64,000 nt of DNA, taken from NCBI GenBank assembly GCA_947497315.1, contig CANMFX010000001.1, forward strand, positions 310,001-374,000. The letters run 5' to 3'. Each line of letters begins with the position of its first letter. The first letter of the stretch is position 1. Positions 9,257-21,000 of the stretch are shown piece by piece. This stretch comes from an uncultured Sphingomonadaceae bacterium (lineage in GTDB: Bacteria > Pseudomonadota > Alphaproteobacteria > Sphingomonadales > Sphingomonadaceae). Under the pieces are notes generated by a model. That model saw only the letters and a program-made list of their open reading frames with translations, did not search any database and was not told the DNA's origin. A program made the translations under genes and the position numbers.

Positions 9257-10297
9257 CTAGTTGGGTTCGCTTACCGCTAATAATGGCGGCGCATATTTGC
9301 CTGCGACAGCCCCCATCTCCTGCATTTTTGCGATTTCTTCTTCAAATAGTTTCACGCGTTTCTTCCAGCGGTAATGGGTGGATGCAGAGAAAATACCCTT
9401 GCCATGTTGCTTGCCATAGCGGGTCCAGAAACGGCTCGCCGCTTGTGGATCATAGCCGGCATTAGCCATCAACCAAACTGACAACCGATCTGCCTCTATC
9501 TCTGCCGCCTTGATCCGCCCGGCACTCTTGCCAAATTGCCCGAAAAAGCCGCGATTGACCTTTTGTGCGTTCAGGCGCTCGCGGTGCTTCAGCAGGTTAT
9601 GGGCCAGTTCATGAGCCGCGATTGCAGCGAGTTCATCATCATCCAGCACATATTCCGCGAGTGTTGATGAAATGCTGACCATCTTTCCGTCGGCAGAGGC
9701 CTCGCGTTTGTTGCTGACCCGGATTTGAAACTGACTGGGACATGTCTCAACAGGCGCCAAGATGATCATCTGATTGATGCCGCCCCTTTGCACCATAAGC
9801 TCTACCTGACCATCAGCAGCCGCCTCCATCAACGTCGCTTTCACCCCCGCAATCCGTCGATATTCCGGCTTCTCCTTGGCCAGTTTCTCGGTATCTACCG
9901 CAATGTCCTGCACCACAATCCCGTCAATGGCTCTCAGACCATCACCCGCTGCCAATTCCGCGACGGCAGCCGGGCTATCGGGAGCAACCGCGTTAATGGC
10001 GATCGGGCTTGTAAAACCAAAGGCAAATCGCGCCGCGGCTTGGTCGCCATATTGTTCGATATCATGCAGCAGGACACCCAGATGCGGGACGGTCTCTTTG
10101 CAAAATTCTGCATTGGCCGAGACCAGTCTATAGCCGGTAGTATGCATGCGCTGGTCAAGCAACTGCAAGGATTTAAGTGCCTGCACCGCTTGCGAGTCCA
10201 TCACCTGACCTGCCGGTGACTGCGCGCTGCCCGACGCCGGTTGCACGGCCAGAGTGACGATAGACAGAAGGTACAGAAAACGCTGCATAGACCCCAT
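9257..10297 (-). CDS. M48-type zinc metalloprotease with PDZ domain, exported
   Basis: A 346-residue protein. A signal peptide covers roughly residues 1-26 (ending ASGSAQS). A PDZ-like segment (about 90-170, VAPDSPAAVAELAAGDGLRAIDG) follows. The peptidase motif HELAHNLLKH gives the HExxH zinc site, and AAEIEADRLSVWLM supplies the third Glu ligand, as in M48 enzymes such as BepA/LoiP. The likely role is quality control of envelope proteins in the periplasm. An ATG at residue 4 is an alternative start. The gene lies immediately downstream of the LysE exporter gene, whose stop codon abuts this start, so the two may be co-transcribed. Confidence 0.88.
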   Translation of the reverse strand: MGSMQRFLYLLSIVTLAVQPASGSAQSPAGQVMDSQAVQALKSLQLLDQRMHTTGYRLVSANAEFCKETVPHLGVLLHDIEQYGDQAAARFAFGFTSPIAINAVAPDSPAAVAELAAGDGLRAIDGIVVQDIAVDTEKLAKEKPEYRRIAGVKATLMEAAADGQVELMVQRGGINQMIILAPVETCPSQFQIRVSNKREASADGKMVSISSTLAEYVLDDDELAAIAAHELAHNLLKHRERLNAQKVNRGFFGQFGKSAGRIKAAEIEADRLSVWLMANAGYDPQAASRFWTRYGKQHGKGIFSASTHYRWKKRVKLFEEEIAKMQEMGAVAGKYAPPLLAVSEPN

Positions 10298-10978
10298 CTA
10301 CCCAAACCCGCCTTTCACGCCGTTGAACACCAGATCAACGCCAGCCTCTTCCAGATTCAGGAAGGCCATCACAAGCGCCACACAAATCAGGACGGCAGCC
10401 GCCACATATTTGAAGATATCCTGTACCCGGTCGGCGTTGCCCAGGCTGCGCGCACGTGACGCCAGCGCCGCGTAGAAGGTCAGACCAGCCGTTTCGGTGA
10501 ATATGGTCAGTCCAGCCAATATCCCGAACTGCACCCACAAATTATCAGCCGGGTCAACAAAGGGGGGGATGATGACGGTGTAAAAGAATAACGCCTTGGG
10601 ATTGGACATATGCACGGCCAACCCGCTCAGGAAACCGCGCTTGAACCCCTCTGCGGTGGCTGCGGATCCACTAAGATTCTGCCTTGCCCCGCGAAGCATG
10701 GCGACGCCCAACCAGGCCAGATAAGCCACCCCTAACCAACGCAGGACCGCATAGGCAGAAGGGAATGCCTGTATCATCGCGATCAAACCAAAAGCGGTCA
10801 GCGCATACCAGATGAAGTTCCCAACGTTGATCCCGACAATTGGTCCAAACGCGCCTCGCATACCCCCCTGCCGCCCCGCAGGCAGGGCGTGGCTGACCGT
10901 CACCATGGTCGCGGGCCCCGGCGTAAAACAGAAGGTGAGGTCGGTAATCAGGAACAGCAGGATGGTTTCGAACGGCAT
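10298..10978 (-). CDS. LysE/RhtB family amino-acid exporter
   Basis: 226 residues with about six hydrophobic helices. The N-terminal stretch DLTFCFTPGPATMVTVSHAL contains the TPGP motif typical of LysE/RhtB translocators, and G-G-x-R-G-A-FGPIVGINVGN continues the family signature. These inner-membrane proteins export amino acids or homoserine-lactone-like compounds; the substrate here is unknown. The M48 protease gene follows directly. About 190 bases separate it from the lysR gene upstream, and I see no convincing regulatory element there. Confidence 0.9.
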   Translation of the reverse strand: MPFETILLFLITDLTFCFTPGPATMVTVSHALPAGRQGGMRGAFGPIVGINVGNFIWYALTAFGLIAMIQAFPSAYAVLRWLGVAYLAWLGVAMLRGARQNLSGSAATAEGFKRGFLSGLAVHMSNPKALFFYTVIIPPFVDPADNLWVQFGILAGLTIFTETAGLTFYAALASRARSLGNADRVQDIFKYVAAAVLICVALVMAFLNLEEAGVDLVFNGVKGGFG

Positions 10979-11170
10979 GGTCAGACAGGTTCATCCATCT
11001 CAATGTGAACGAGTTTATACAGTTTCGACACAGAATCGCCCAAAATTTTACGCCCCTTTTCCCTGGCGACGAAATGCGCCCAAACTGCCAACCATCGTTG
11101 TCCTGTTATTGAGGAAACCATATAGAAGCCACTTGATGTAGAACAGCAGATTTTGCCCTTGCAGCAGCCG

Positions 11171-12061
11171 TCAGCGAAGATGTTTTTTTAAATGATTGAT
11201 CAGCGCATTGACCCGAGCGGGGCGATGAGGCGATGGAGGCATCACCAGGTTGAGCGCTATCTCATTGAAGCTCCAGTCAGGCAATATGACCTCCAAAGCC
11301 CCGCTATCAATCGCGTCCTGGCATAAAAAGTCGGGCAGATAGCCAATGCCGCGACCGGCAATCAACGCCGGCAACATGATATCACCGTTGTTACTTCGGA
11401 ACCGGCATCTGGGACGGACGGATGTTTTCTGACCCTCCGGTCCTTTCATATTCCACATTTCCGGGTTGGGCACGTTGGAATAAAGAAAGCAATCATGGTC
11501 TACGAGCTCTTCTGGCCTAGTCGGCGTACCGCGGCGTTTCAGATAGTCCGGCGATGCAATGCAATGAGCCTTCATTCCGCGCAGGCGAACGACACGCAAA
11601 CTGCTATCCGGGAGCTCCGCGATACGAAGGGCTAGGTCAAAACCCTCTTCCACGAGATCAACCCGGGCATCGTTAAGCTGCACATCGACCGCTATCTCGG
11701 GATATTCACACATGAAATCCGCAATGACCGGTGCCAGATGGGACAGCCCAAAGCTGAGCGGTGCGGCTAACCGGATCTGTCCGCGCAGCAAATGAGCAGT
11801 GTCGCGCGCAGCCTCCATCGCCGCCTCTCCATCCACTGCTATCGCCTGTGCGTATGGCAGTAGTGCTTTCCCCGCGGTGGAGAGGGATATTTTGCGTGAG
11901 GTTCGGTGAAACAGCACGGTGCCGAGCGACTCCTCCAATCGCGTAATGGCCTTGGACACTGTCGGCTTGGAGATCGCCAGTTCATGAGACACAGCGGTAA
12001 AGCTGCCAAGCCGCGCTGCTGCTGCAAATATCGCCCAGGCTTCAAAATCAGGAAGGTTCAT
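11171..12061 (-). CDS. LysR-type transcriptional regulator
   Basis: 296 residues with an N-terminal winged helix-turn-helix (about residues 4-62: AWAIFAAAARLGSFTAVSHELAISKPTVSKAITRLEE) and a C-terminal periplasmic-binding-like effector domain starting near residue 90 (GQIRLAAPLSFG). It is divergent from the pirin and azoreductase genes across a 148-base region that contains an inverted repeat (12101-12119). By the usual LysR logic it should control those genes in response to an electrophile, quinone or aromatic signal. The effector is an inference. Confidence 0.92.
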   Translation of the reverse strand: MNLPDFEAWAIFAAAARLGSFTAVSHELAISKPTVSKAITRLEESLGTVLFHRTSRKISLSTAGKALLPYAQAIAVDGEAAMEAARDTAHLLRGQIRLAAPLSFGLSHLAPVIADFMCEYPEIAVDVQLNDARVDLVEEGFDLALRIAELPDSSLRVVRLRGMKAHCIASPDYLKRRGTPTRPEELVDHDCFLYSNVPNPEMWNMKGPEGQKTSVRPRCRFRSNNGDIMLPALIAGRGIGYLPDFLCQDAIDSGALEVILPDWSFNEIALNLVMPPSPHRPARVNALINHLKKHLR

Positions 12062-12100
12062 GACTGTCTTATTATATAAAAATAGGAAACAATCAATTTC

Positions 12101-12119
12101 TTCATATTCTATTTATGAA
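12101..12119. promoter_or_regulatory. Candidate LysR operator between lysR and pirin genes
   Basis: TTCATA and TATGAA form a perfect inverted repeat with a 7-base spacer, 42 bases upstream of the lysR start and about 90 bases upstream of the pirin start. Size and position fit a LysR box (T-N11-A type symmetry). An A/T-rich stretch that could serve as a -10 element lies next to it at 12070-12080. Confidence 0.45.
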
Positions 12120-12209
12120 ACAAAAAAATTCTCTTATCTCATTCTCAAGCAAGACGGAAACGCCGCCCATTGAGGAAAGCGGAGCCGTCCGAAACACAGG
12201 AGAATAATT

Positions 12210-12926
12210 ATGATCGAGAAACGCACATTTGATGAACTGACCCATGTCAATCACGACTGGCTGCAGGCCCGCCATCACTTTTCCTTCGGCCGTTATTGGG
12301 ATCCGGCCCGTATGGGTTTTGGCCCGATCCGGGTCTGGAATGACGACGAGATCGCTGCCCAGACCGGCTTTCCGATGCATCCGCACGAAAATATGGAAAT
12401 CATCACCTATGTCCGGGAAGGCGCGATTACCCATCGCGATTCTCTCGGCAATGAAGGCCGCACCGTCGCGGGCGATGTTCAGGTGATGAGCGCTGGCACC
12501 GGCGTGACCCATAGCGAATATAATCTGGAAGACGAACAGACAAGGCTTTTCCAGATATGGATCGAACCCCGCGAGCCCGGCGGTGATCCGCGCTGGGATG
12601 CAAAAGCCTTTCCGAAGGGTGACCGTGCCGGGCAGCTCGAAATATTGGCCAGCGGCTTTGATCAAGACGTCGACAGTGGCGCTCTCATGATCCGGGCCGA
12701 TGCAAGGCTTTACGGCGCAACGCTGAAAACCGGGACCGTGATCCGGCACGACATCGCGAGAGGCGCACATGTCTATCTGGTCGCTTCGGCAGGCACATTG
12801 CGGATCAATGGCGAAGAGATTGCTGCACGTGATTCTCTTGCCATCCGGGACGTGGAATCGCTTGATATCGAAGCATTGGAAGATGCCGAACTGGTCTTCG
12901 TCGAAGCCTTTGAAACCCGCAACTAA
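12210..12926 (+). CDS. Pirin family protein (YhhW-like bicupin)
   Basis: 238 residues. The metal-binding first cupin is seen as GFPMHPHENMEIITYVREGAITHRDSLG, with His ligands in HPHENME and ITHRD, and a further His and Glu in GTGVTHSEYN. The second cupin is weaker, as in YhhW of Escherichia coli, which has quercetin 2,3-dioxygenase activity in vitro. The physiological substrate is not known for most members. The start is supported by an AGGAG-type site 7 bases upstream. The azoreductase gene follows after 82 bases; both probably answer to the divergent LysR regulator. Confidence 0.93.
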   Translation: MIEKRTFDELTHVNHDWLQARHHFSFGRYWDPARMGFGPIRVWNDDEIAAQTGFPMHPHENMEIITYVREGAITHRDSLGNEGRTVAGDVQVMSAGTGVTHSEYNLEDEQTRLFQIWIEPREPGGDPRWDAKAFPKGDRAGQLEILASGFDQDVDSGALMIRADARLYGATLKTGTVIRHDIARGAHVYLVASAGTLRINGEEIAARDSLAIRDVESLDIEALEDAELVFVEAFETRN

Positions 12927-13008
12927 CACCCGCGAAGGAGGGGCGCCCATCCATCCCCGAAATCAGTGCGCCCCTTCACTTCACCTTCTCAAGAAAAGGA
13001 AATATCTC

Positions 13009-13587
13009 ATGACACATAAATCTGTACTCCGCATTGATGCCAGCGCACGAAAAAATGGCTCATCCACACGTGCGATGACCGATGCTCTCGTCGATCAAAT
13101 TGCTCCAGAAACCTTGACAGTCCGGGATGTTGCCGATGGCTTGCCTTTTGTGACAGAAGACTGGGTCGGCGCCAATTTCACCGACGAGGCCGATAGGTCT
13201 GAAGACCAGAAGGCCACGCTCAACCTTTCCGATACGCTGGTGGATGAGATCATCGCCGCTGACACAATCGTCATCGGTGTTCCGATATATAATTTCGGCA
13301 TCCCCGCTACCCTAAAGGCATGGATCGATATGGTTGCCCGTGCTCGCAAGACATTTCAATATACGGCCAATGGCCCTGAGGGACTATTGAACGGCAAGAA
13401 AGCTTACATATTGGTCGCATCTGGCGGTACAAAAATGGGAAGTGAAATGGACTTCGCTACCGGCTATCTACGCCATGTATTAGGCTTTATAGGTATAGAG
13501 GACGTATCTTTCATCGCAGCAGACCAGCAAATGATGAAAGGGGAGGCAGCGGTTTCAGATGCCTTGCAGCAAATAGCAGCAGCATAG
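13009..13587 (+). CDS. azoR: FMN-dependent NADH-azoreductase/quinone reductase
   Basis: 192 residues starting at an ATG behind AAAAGGAAAT; longer in-frame readings would run into the pirin gene. It has the flavodoxin-like fold: VLRIDASARKNGSSTRAMTDAL binds the FMN phosphate, and VPIYNFGIPATLKAWIDMVAR, VASGGTKMG and YLRHVLGFIGIEDVSFIAAD are family blocks. The enzyme performs two-electron reduction of quinones and azo compounds with NADH and is commonly induced by thiol or quinone stress. It lies downstream of the pirin gene in the LysR module. It ends at a terminator shared with the convergent rpoC. Confidence 0.93.
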   Translation: MTHKSVLRIDASARKNGSSTRAMTDALVDQIAPETLTVRDVADGLPFVTEDWVGANFTDEADRSEDQKATLNLSDTLVDEIIAADTIVIGVPIYNFGIPATLKAWIDMVARARKTFQYTANGPEGLLNGKKAYILVASGGTKMGSEMDFATGYLRHVLGFIGIEDVSFIAADQQMMKGEAAVSDALQQIAAA

Positions 13588-13610
13588 CCTCTCGGAAAAC
13601 TGAAAAGAAA

Positions 13611-13646
13611 AAGCCCCGCTGAAAATGATCCAGCGGGGCTTTTTTT
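13611..13646. terminator. Bidirectional terminator between azoR and rpoC
   Basis: GCCCCGCTG (13613-13621) pairs perfectly with CAGCGGGGC (13631-13639). It is followed by seven T on the forward strand, and the reverse strand also has a pyrimidine run (from GAAAAAG). It sits between two convergent genes and can end both transcripts. Confidence 0.88.
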
Positions 13647-13661
13647 GCAAATAGCAAAGAA

Positions 13662-16600
13662 TTATTCTTCTTTGTCACCCTCTTCGGCAGCAGGTGCTTC
13701 TTCAACCATCGCCTCTGCTACAGGTGTTTCTTCAGCAACCGGCGCTTCTTCAGCGGCCGGTGCATCAAACACTTCCTCGGCAGCCGGAGCCGTAGCAGCC
13801 GATTCCTCCGCTTTCAGATCATCGGCTGCGGCCATGGCATCAGCAATTTTCTGTTGCTGAGCCCGCAGTGCTGCATCACGGCCGGTGGCCGCAATGCGTG
13901 CCCGGTTCATACCTGCACCGGTACCGGCCGGGATCAAACGTCCAACAATGACGTTTTCTTTCAAACCGATCAGCTGATCCTTCTTCCCTTCGACAGCCGC
14001 CTGGGTCAGCACCCGGGTGGTTTCCTGGAAAGAAGCAGCAGAAATGAACGACCGTGTCTGCAGGCTCGCTTTGGTGATGCCCAAGAGAACCGGCTTACCT
14101 TCGGCAGGAACCTGCTTCTTGGTCAGCTTCGCATTATATTCGAGCATCTCTTCGAGATCGACCTGTTCGCCGGGAAGAAGCGTGGTGTCGCCGCCATTGG
14201 TGATCTCAACTTTCTGCAGCATCTGACGAACAATCGTCTCGATATGCTTATCGTTGATTTTCACGCCCTGCAGACGATAGACTTCCTGAATTTCTGCAAC
14301 CAGATATTCAGCCAGCGCTTCCACGCCCAAGACTTCAAGAATGTCATGCGGATCAGGCGAACCGGAAACAAGGTTATCGCCTTTCTTCACGAAGTCGCCT
14401 TCCTGAACGTCAATGACTTTCGTCTTCGGCACCAGATATTCTACTGGTTCGCCTTCCTCGGGAACAATCGCAATCTTTCGCTTGGCTTTATAGTCGCGCA
14501 GATATTCGACGCGGCCAGAAACCTTGGCAATGATTGAATTGTCTTTCGGAATACGTGCTTCGAACAGCTCGGCAACACGTGGCAGACCACCGGTAATATC
14601 ACGGGTCTTCGCAGCTTCACGAGAAACACGTGCGATCACGTCGCCGGCAACCACTTCCTGACCATCGGTCACGGAGAGCGTAGCGCCATTGGCCAGCATA
14701 TAGCGACCAGCTTCACCGCTGTCGCTATCAAGCAGGGTCAAGCGCGGACGCAGATCCTCTTTGTTAGCGCCGCGGCCCGATGCACGATATTCGGTGATCA
14801 CACGCTGTGCGATACCGGTCGCTTCATCGGTCTGCTCGGTCATCGTTTTGCCTTCGATAACATCCTGATATTTGATAACACCCGGTTTCTCGGTAATCAT
14901 CGGCATGGTGAATGGATCCCATTCGGCCAGACGATCGCCCAGTTTGACCTTCTGGCCGTCCTTGACCAGCAGGCTGGTACCATATGGAAGTTTGTCAGCA
15001 CTGCGCTCACGCCCTTCATCATCGATAACCGCGATTTCGCCGGAGCGAGCGAGCGACAGGAACCGTCCGTTCTTGTCTTCGATCACTGGCATGTCACGAT
15101 ATTGCACGGTACCTTCGGCCACAGCTTCCAGATTGCTCTGCTCGTTAAGCTGTGCCGCACCGCCGATGTGGAAGGTCCGCATCGTCAGCTGCGTACCCGG
15201 CTCACCGATTGACTGTGCAGCAATAACGCCAACAGCCTCACCGATATTCACCGGCGTACCGCGAGCAAGATCACGGCCATAGCAAGTGCCGCAGACACCC
15301 ATTTTGGATTCACAGACCAATGGAGAACGAATACGCGCGGACTGTATGCCGAGCTCTTCAATCACCACAATCGCTGCTTCGTCCAGCAACGTACCGGCCT
15401 TGATCACCACAGTGTCGTCTTTGCTGTCGACAATATCTTCGGCCATGGTCCGGCCCAAGATACGCTCGCCCAGCGACGCGATAACCGAACCACCCTGGAC
15501 GATAGCTTTCATCTCCAGAGCATTTTCGGTGCCGCAATCATTTTCGACAATCGTACAATCCTGCGAAACGTCCACTAGACGCCGTGTCAGATAACCGGAG
15601 TTAGCGGTTTTCAGAGCGGTATCGGCAAGACCTTTACGCGCACCGTGGGTCGAGTTGAAATATTCGAGAACCGTCAGGCCTTCTTTAAAGTTCGAGATAA
15701 TTGGTGTTTCAATAATCTCGCCCGAAGGTTTGGCCATCAGTCCGCGCATACCGCCCAGCTGCTTCATCTGTGCTGGGCTACCACGGGCACCAGAGTGGCT
15801 CATCATGTAGATGGCGTTAATCTGACGCTCACGGCCATGCTCGTCCTCTGGCGTCGCGGCCAGCTCGTCCATCATGGCGTTCGCAACCTGATCACCACAA
15901 CGGCTCCAGGCGTCGATCACTTTGTTGTATTTTTCCTGCTGCGTGATCAGACCGTCTTGATATTGCTGCTCATAATCAGCAACCAAAGCGCGGGTCTCTT
16001 CAACCGTTGCATCTTTCGAGTCCGGAATGATCATATCATCCTTACCGAAGGAAATACCGGCCTTACACGCGTGGCGGAAGCCAAGATCCATGATCGCATC
16101 GGCGAACAGGACCGTGTCTTTCTGACCCGTGTGACGGTAAACTTGGTCAATCACGTCACCAACCTCTTTCTTGGTCAGCAAGCGGTTCACAATGTCGAAT
16201 GGCACCTTGTGTGATTTCGGCAGACATTCCGCAATCAACAAACGACCCGGTGTGGTTTCGAACCGCTTGAGGATGGGCTTGCCTTCCTCATCGGTTTGCG
16301 GAACCCGGGTGGTGATTTTGGAGTGCAAAGTCACCGCACCAATTTCCAGCGCCTGATGCACTTCAGCCATATCGGCCAGCATCATGCCCTCGCCTGGCTC
16401 GCCTTTGCGATCCATGGTGAGGTAATAAATACCGAGAACCATATCCTGTGAAGGAACAATGATCGGTTTACCGTTGGCTGGTGACAGGATGTTGTTGGTC
16501 GACATCATCAAGACACGTGCTTCCAGCTGCGCCTCAAGGCTCAGTGGAACGTGAACAGCCATTTGGTCACCGTCAAAGTCGGCGTTAAACGCGGAACAGA

Positions 16601-17960
16601 CGAGCGGGTGAAGCTGGATCGCTTTGCCTTCGATCAATACCGGCTCGAATGCCTGAATGCCCAAGCGGTGAAGCGTGGGTGCGCGATTCAGCATAACAGG
16701 ATGCTCGCGGATCACTTCTTCCAGGATATCCCAGACTTCCTTACGCTCTTTTTCGACCCATTTCTTGGCCTGCTTGAGCGTCATCGAAAGACCCTTGGCG
16801 TCGAGACGCGCGTAGATAAACGGCTTGAACAGTTCCAAGGCCATTTTCTTCGGCAGACCGCACTGATGCAATTTCAGCTCAGGACCGGTCACGATAACCG
16901 AACGACCGGAATAGTCGACACGCTTACCGAGAAGGTTCTGACGGAAACGGCCCTGCTTGCCTTTCAGCATGTCGGACAGGGATTTCAGCGGGCGTTTGTT
17001 CGCACCGGTAATGGTACGACCACGGCGACCATTGTCGAACAGCGCGTCAACAGATTCTTGCAACATGCGCTTCTCGTTACGGACAATGATGTCCGGCGCA
17101 CGCAGTTCCATCAGGCGTTTCAAACGGTTGTTCCGGTTGATCACGCGACGATAAAGGTCGTTGAGATCAGACGTTGCGAAACGGCCACCATCCAGAGGCA
17201 CCAGTGGGCGCAGCTCAGGTGGGATCACAGGAATGATTTCGAGGATCATCCATTCCGGTTTGTTGCCGGATTCAATAAAGCTTTCGACAACCTTGAGGCG
17301 CTTGATGATCTTCTTCGGCTTCAGCGTCGACTTGGTCGTCGCCAGCTCTTCCATCAGATCTTCTTTTTCACGTTCCAGGTCGAGGTCCTGCAACATGATT
17401 TTGACGGCTTCTGCACCGATGCCGGCAGAGAAAGCGTCCTCGCCATATTCATCCTGCGCTTCAAGCATCTCGTCTTCGGTCAGCAGCTGGAATTTTTCCA
17501 GTGGCGTCAGACCGGGTTCGATAACCACATAGCTTTCGAAATAGAGCACGCGCTCCAGCTGCTTGAGCTGCATGTCGAGCAGCAAGCCAATACGGCTAGG
17601 TAGAGATTTCAGGAACCAGATATGCGCAACAGGAGCAGCAAGGTCGATATGACCCATACGCTCGCGGCGAACCTTGGTTACCGTGACTTCAACACCGCAT
17701 TTCTCACAGACGATGCCCTTGTATTTCATGCGCTTATATTTACCGCACAGGCATTCGTAATCCTTTACGGGGCCAAAGATACGCGCACAGAACAGGCCAT
17801 CACGCTCTGGCTTGAACGTCCGGTAGTTGATCGTTTCCGGCTTTTTAATTTCACCGAATGACCAGCTGCGGATGCGCTCTGGTGATGCAAGACCGATTTG
17901 AATCTGGTCAAATGTTTCCGGCTTTGCGATCGGATTTGCGAAATTTGTTACTTGGTTCAT
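13662..17960 (-). CDS. rpoC: DNA-directed RNA polymerase subunit beta'
   Basis: 1432 residues. The N-terminal zinc ribbon is [20 protein letters not shown] (about residue 70). The catalytic Mg-binding motif NADFDGDQ lies near residue 463. The second zinc site and trigger-loop region include [15 protein letters not shown] and [25 protein letters not shown]. The C-terminus has an unusual Ala/Glu/Pro-rich acidic tail of about 55 residues after the last conserved block. A GGAAG site precedes the ATG. It is 66 bases downstream of rpoB in the same transcript. Complete. Confidence 0.99.
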   Translation of the reverse strand: MNQVTNFANPIAKPETFDQIQIGLASPERIRSWSFGEIKKPETINYRTFKPERDGLFCARIFGPVKDYECLCGKYKRMKYKGIVCEKCGVEVTVTKVRRERMGHIDLAAPVAHIWFLKSLPSRIGLLLDMQLKQLERVLYFESYVVIEPGLTPLEKFQLLTEDEMLEAQDEYGEDAFSAGIGAEAVKIMLQDLDLEREKEDLMEELATTKSTLKPKKIIKRLKVVESFIESGNKPEWMILEIIPVIPPELRPLVPLDGGRFATSDLNDLYRRVINRNNRLKRLMELRAPDIIVRNEKRMLQESVDALFDNGRRGRTITGANKRPLKSLSDMLKGKQGRFRQNLLGKRVDYSGRSVIVTGPELKLHQCGLPKKMALELFKPFIYARLDAKGLSMTLKQAKKWVEKERKEVWDILEEVIREHPVMLNRAPTLHRLGIQAFEPVLIEGKAIQLHPLVCSAFNADFDGDQMAVHVPLSLEAQLEARVLMMSTNNILSPANGKPIIVPSQDMVLGIYYLTMDRKGEPGEGMMLADMAEVHQALEIGAVTLHSKITTRVPQTDEEGKPILKRFETTPGRLLIAECLPKSHKVPFDIVNRLLTKKEVGDVIDQVYRHTGQKDTVLFADAIMDLGFRHACKAGISFGKDDMIIPDSKDATVEETRALVADYEQQYQDGLITQQEKYNKVIDAWSRCGDQVANAMMDELAATPEDEHGRERQINAIYMMSHSGARGSPAQMKQLGGMRGLMAKPSGEIIETPIISNFKEGLTVLEYFNSTHGARKGLADTALKTANSGYLTRRLVDVSQDCTIVENDCGTENALEMKAIVQGGSVIASLGERILGRTMAEDIVDSKDDTVVIKAGTLLDEAAIVVIEELGIQSARIRSPLVCESKMGVCGTCYGRDLARGTPVNIGEAVGVIAAQSIGEPGTQLTMRTFHIGGAAQLNEQSNLEAVAEGTVQYRDMPVIEDKNGRFLSLARSGEIAVIDDEGRERSADKLPYGTSLLVKDGQKVKLGDRLAEWDPFTMPMITEKPGVIKYQDVIEGKTMTEQTDEATGIAQRVITEYRASGRGANKEDLRPRLTLLDSDSGEAGRYMLANGATLSVTDGQEVVAGDVIARVSREAAKTRDITGGLPRVAELFEARIPKDNSIIAKVSGRVEYLRDYKAKRKIAIVPEEGEPVEYLVPKTKVIDVQEGDFVKKGDNLVSGSPDPHDILEVLGVEALAEYLVAEIQEVYRLQGVKINDKHIETIVRQMLQKVEITNGGDTTLLPGEQVDLEEMLEYNAKLTKKQVPAEGKPVLLGITKASLQTRSFISAASFQETTRVLTQAAVEGKKDQLIGLKENVIVGRLIPAGTGAGMNRARIAATGRDAALRAQQQKIADAMAAADDLKAEESAATAPAAEEVFDAPAAEEAPVAEETPVAEAMVEEAPAAEEGDKEE

Positions 17961-18026
17961 TTTTTCTTCCTTCGGGGCCTATGCCCAAAAATCTAAATGC
18001 TAGAGACGGGAGTGGGGTTTAACGCC

Positions 18027-21000
18027 TCACTCCGCCGCTATCGCTACGCCGTCATCATCACCGTCTTCATCTTCGTCACCGAAGCTGGAGAGTTCGACAT
18101 TGAGACCAAGCGAACGCATTTCCTTGACCAGAACGTTAAAGCTTTCGGGCACACCGGCTTCGAAAGTATCGTCGCCTTTGACGATCGCTTCGTAAACCTT
18201 GGTCCGTCCGATCACATCATCCGATTTGACTGTCAGCATTTCCTGCAGCGTATAGGCTGCACCATATGCCTGCAGTGCCCAGACTTCCATTTCCCCGAAG
18301 CGCTGTCCGCCAAACTGAGCTTTACCGCCCAGTGGTTGCTGCGTGACGAGAGAATAAGGCCCGATCGAACGGGCGTGGATCTTGTCATCAACCAGGTGAT
18401 GCAGTTTGAGCATGTAGATATAACCCACTGTCACCTTACGGTCGAACTTGTCTCCGGTCCGTCCGTCATAGAGGTCCACTTGACCAGAGCGATCGAGGCC
18501 TGCAAGTTCCAGCATATCGGAAACGTCGCTTTCATGGGCACCATCGAACACCGGAGTTCCCATGGGGACACCGTTGCGCAAGTGACCGACCATTTCGACA
18601 ATTTCGCCGGTATCACGCGCATCAATATCTTCGTGATATTGTTCGCCATAGATGGTCTTGAGCCGCTCTTTCACCGCATCAGGTGGCGGTGCCGCCTGCG
18701 GATCGGGATTGGCCAGCTTCCATTCTTCCAGGGCTTTCGTCACCTGCTCGCCCAGACCACGTGCAGCCCAGCCCAAGTGGGTTTCGAAAATCTGACCGAC
18801 GTTCATGCGCGATGGCACACCCAGCGGGTTCAACACGATATCAACCGGCGTTCCGTCTTCTAGGAACGGCATATCTTCCTGCGGAAGAATGCGGGAGATA
18901 ACCCCTTTGTTTCCGTGACGGCCAGCCATTTTGTCACCAGGCTGCAACTTGCGTTTCACAGCGACAAAGACTTTGACCATTTTCAGGACGCCTGGGGACA
19001 GTTCGTCACCACGCTCCAGCTTCTCACGGCGATCTTCGAAACGTTCGTTAATTTCCTTGATCGCTTCGTCATACTGACCGCGGGTTGCTTCGAAATCGGA
19101 CTGAACCTTGTCGTCCTTCACCGCGATTTTCCACCAGTCGGCATTGTCCAGTTCGGACAGGCTTTCAGCGGTAATTTCTGCGCCTTTCTTCATCGGCTTC
19201 GGCGCGGAAGTCGCAGTTTGACCGATCAGCATGTCTTTCAAGCTGTTGAAGGTCGCACGGTTCAGGATGGCGCGTTCGTCATCACGGTCTTTCGTGAAGC
19301 GCGAAATTTCTTCGCGTTCAATCGCCAGCGCGCGCTCGTCCTTGTCGATGCCGTGGCGGTTAAACACACGAACCTCGACGACGGTCCCTGCAACGCCCGG
19401 AGGCAGACGCAGCGACGTGTCACGAACGTCGGAAGCTTTCTCACCGAAGATCGCACGGAGAAGCTTTTCTTCCGGCGTCATTGGGCTTTCACCTTTAGGC
19501 GTGATCTTGCCGACCAATATGTCGCCAGGTTCAATTTCAGCACCGATATAAACGATACCCGCTTCGTCGAGGTTGCGCAGCGCTTCCTCACCGACATTCG
19601 GAATATCGCGGGTAATATCTTCAGGACCCAGTTTCGTATCGCGGGCCATGACTTCAAATTCTTCGATATGGATCGAAGTGAAGACATCGTCTTTCACGAT
19701 ACGCTCGGAGATAAGGATACTATCTTCGTAGTTATAACCATTCCAGGGCATGAAGGCGACGAGGCTGTTTTTGCCCAGTGCCAGCTCGCCCATATCGGTC
19801 GATGGACCGTCAGCCAGCGTATCGCCTTGCTGAACAATGTCGCCCACTTTCACCAGCGGACGCTGGTTAATGCAGGTGTTCTGGTTGGAACGCTGGAACT
19901 TCTGGAGCGTATAAATATCAACGCCGGACTTTCCAGCTTCAACATCACCCTTCGCGCGGATCACGATCCGGGTCGCATCGACCTGATCGACAATGCCGCC
20001 GCGGCGAGCCGCAATCGCAGCGCCACTATCGCGGGCCACGGTTTCTTCCATGCCGGTTCCGACAAACGGTGCCTCTGCTTTTACAAGCGGCACAGCCTGA
20101 CGTTGCATGTTCGATCCCATCAGGGCGCGGTTAGCATCATCATTTTCCAGGAACGGGATTAGCGATGCCGCAACAGAAACAAGCTGTTTCGGTGAAACGT
20201 CCATCAAAGTGATCTGGTCGCGCGGAGCGATCAGAAATTCACCCGCTTCACGAGAAGAAACCAGCTCTTCAACAAAGCTGCCGTCTTCGGTCAGATCTGC
20301 GTTCGCCTGTGCCACTGTGTGCTTCTGCTCCTCCATCGCGGAGAGATAGACAACATCGTCAGTAACCTTGCCGTCTTTGATCTGACGATATGGCGTTTCG
20401 ATAAAGCCATATTTGTTCACCCGGCTGAACGATGCCAGCGAGTTGATCAGACCGATGTTCGGACCCTCGGGCGTTTCAATCGGGCAGATACGGCCATAAT
20501 GGGTTGGGTGAACGTCGCGGACTTCGAAGCCAGCACGCTCACGCGTCAGACCGCCGGGCCCGAGCGCCGATACGCGGCGTTTATGAGTGACTTCCGACAA
20601 TGGGTTGGTCTGATCCATAAACTGGGACAACTGCGAGCTACCAAAGAACTCACGAACCGTTGCAACAGCGGGCTTCGCGTTGATCAGATCGTTCGGCATC
20701 ACCGTGGATACGTCGACGCTGGACATACGCTCTTTAACCGCACGCTCCATACGCAGCAGGCCAACACGATATTGGTTTTCGAGAAGCTCGCCAACCGAAC
20801 GCACACGCCGGTTGCCAAGGTTATCGATATCATCAACTTCGCCCTTGCCGTCTTTCAGATCGACCAGAGTTTTGACGACAGCCAAAATATCTTCCTTGCG
20901 AAGAACGGTATAGTCATCAGGCGCATCAAGATCGAGACGCATGTTGAGCTTCACACGGCCCACAGCGGACAGGTCATAACGCTCAGGGTCGAAGAACAGG

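Noticed and set aside
12102-12950. 282-codon reverse frame opposite the pirin gene
   Set aside because: It would cover the lysR-pirin promoter region and has no motif; the pirin gene is clear.
18915-20162. 415-codon forward frame opposite rpoB
   Set aside because: It is a shadow of rpoB; composition (Phe, His, Gln, Arg rich) is typical of antisense reading and no motif is present.
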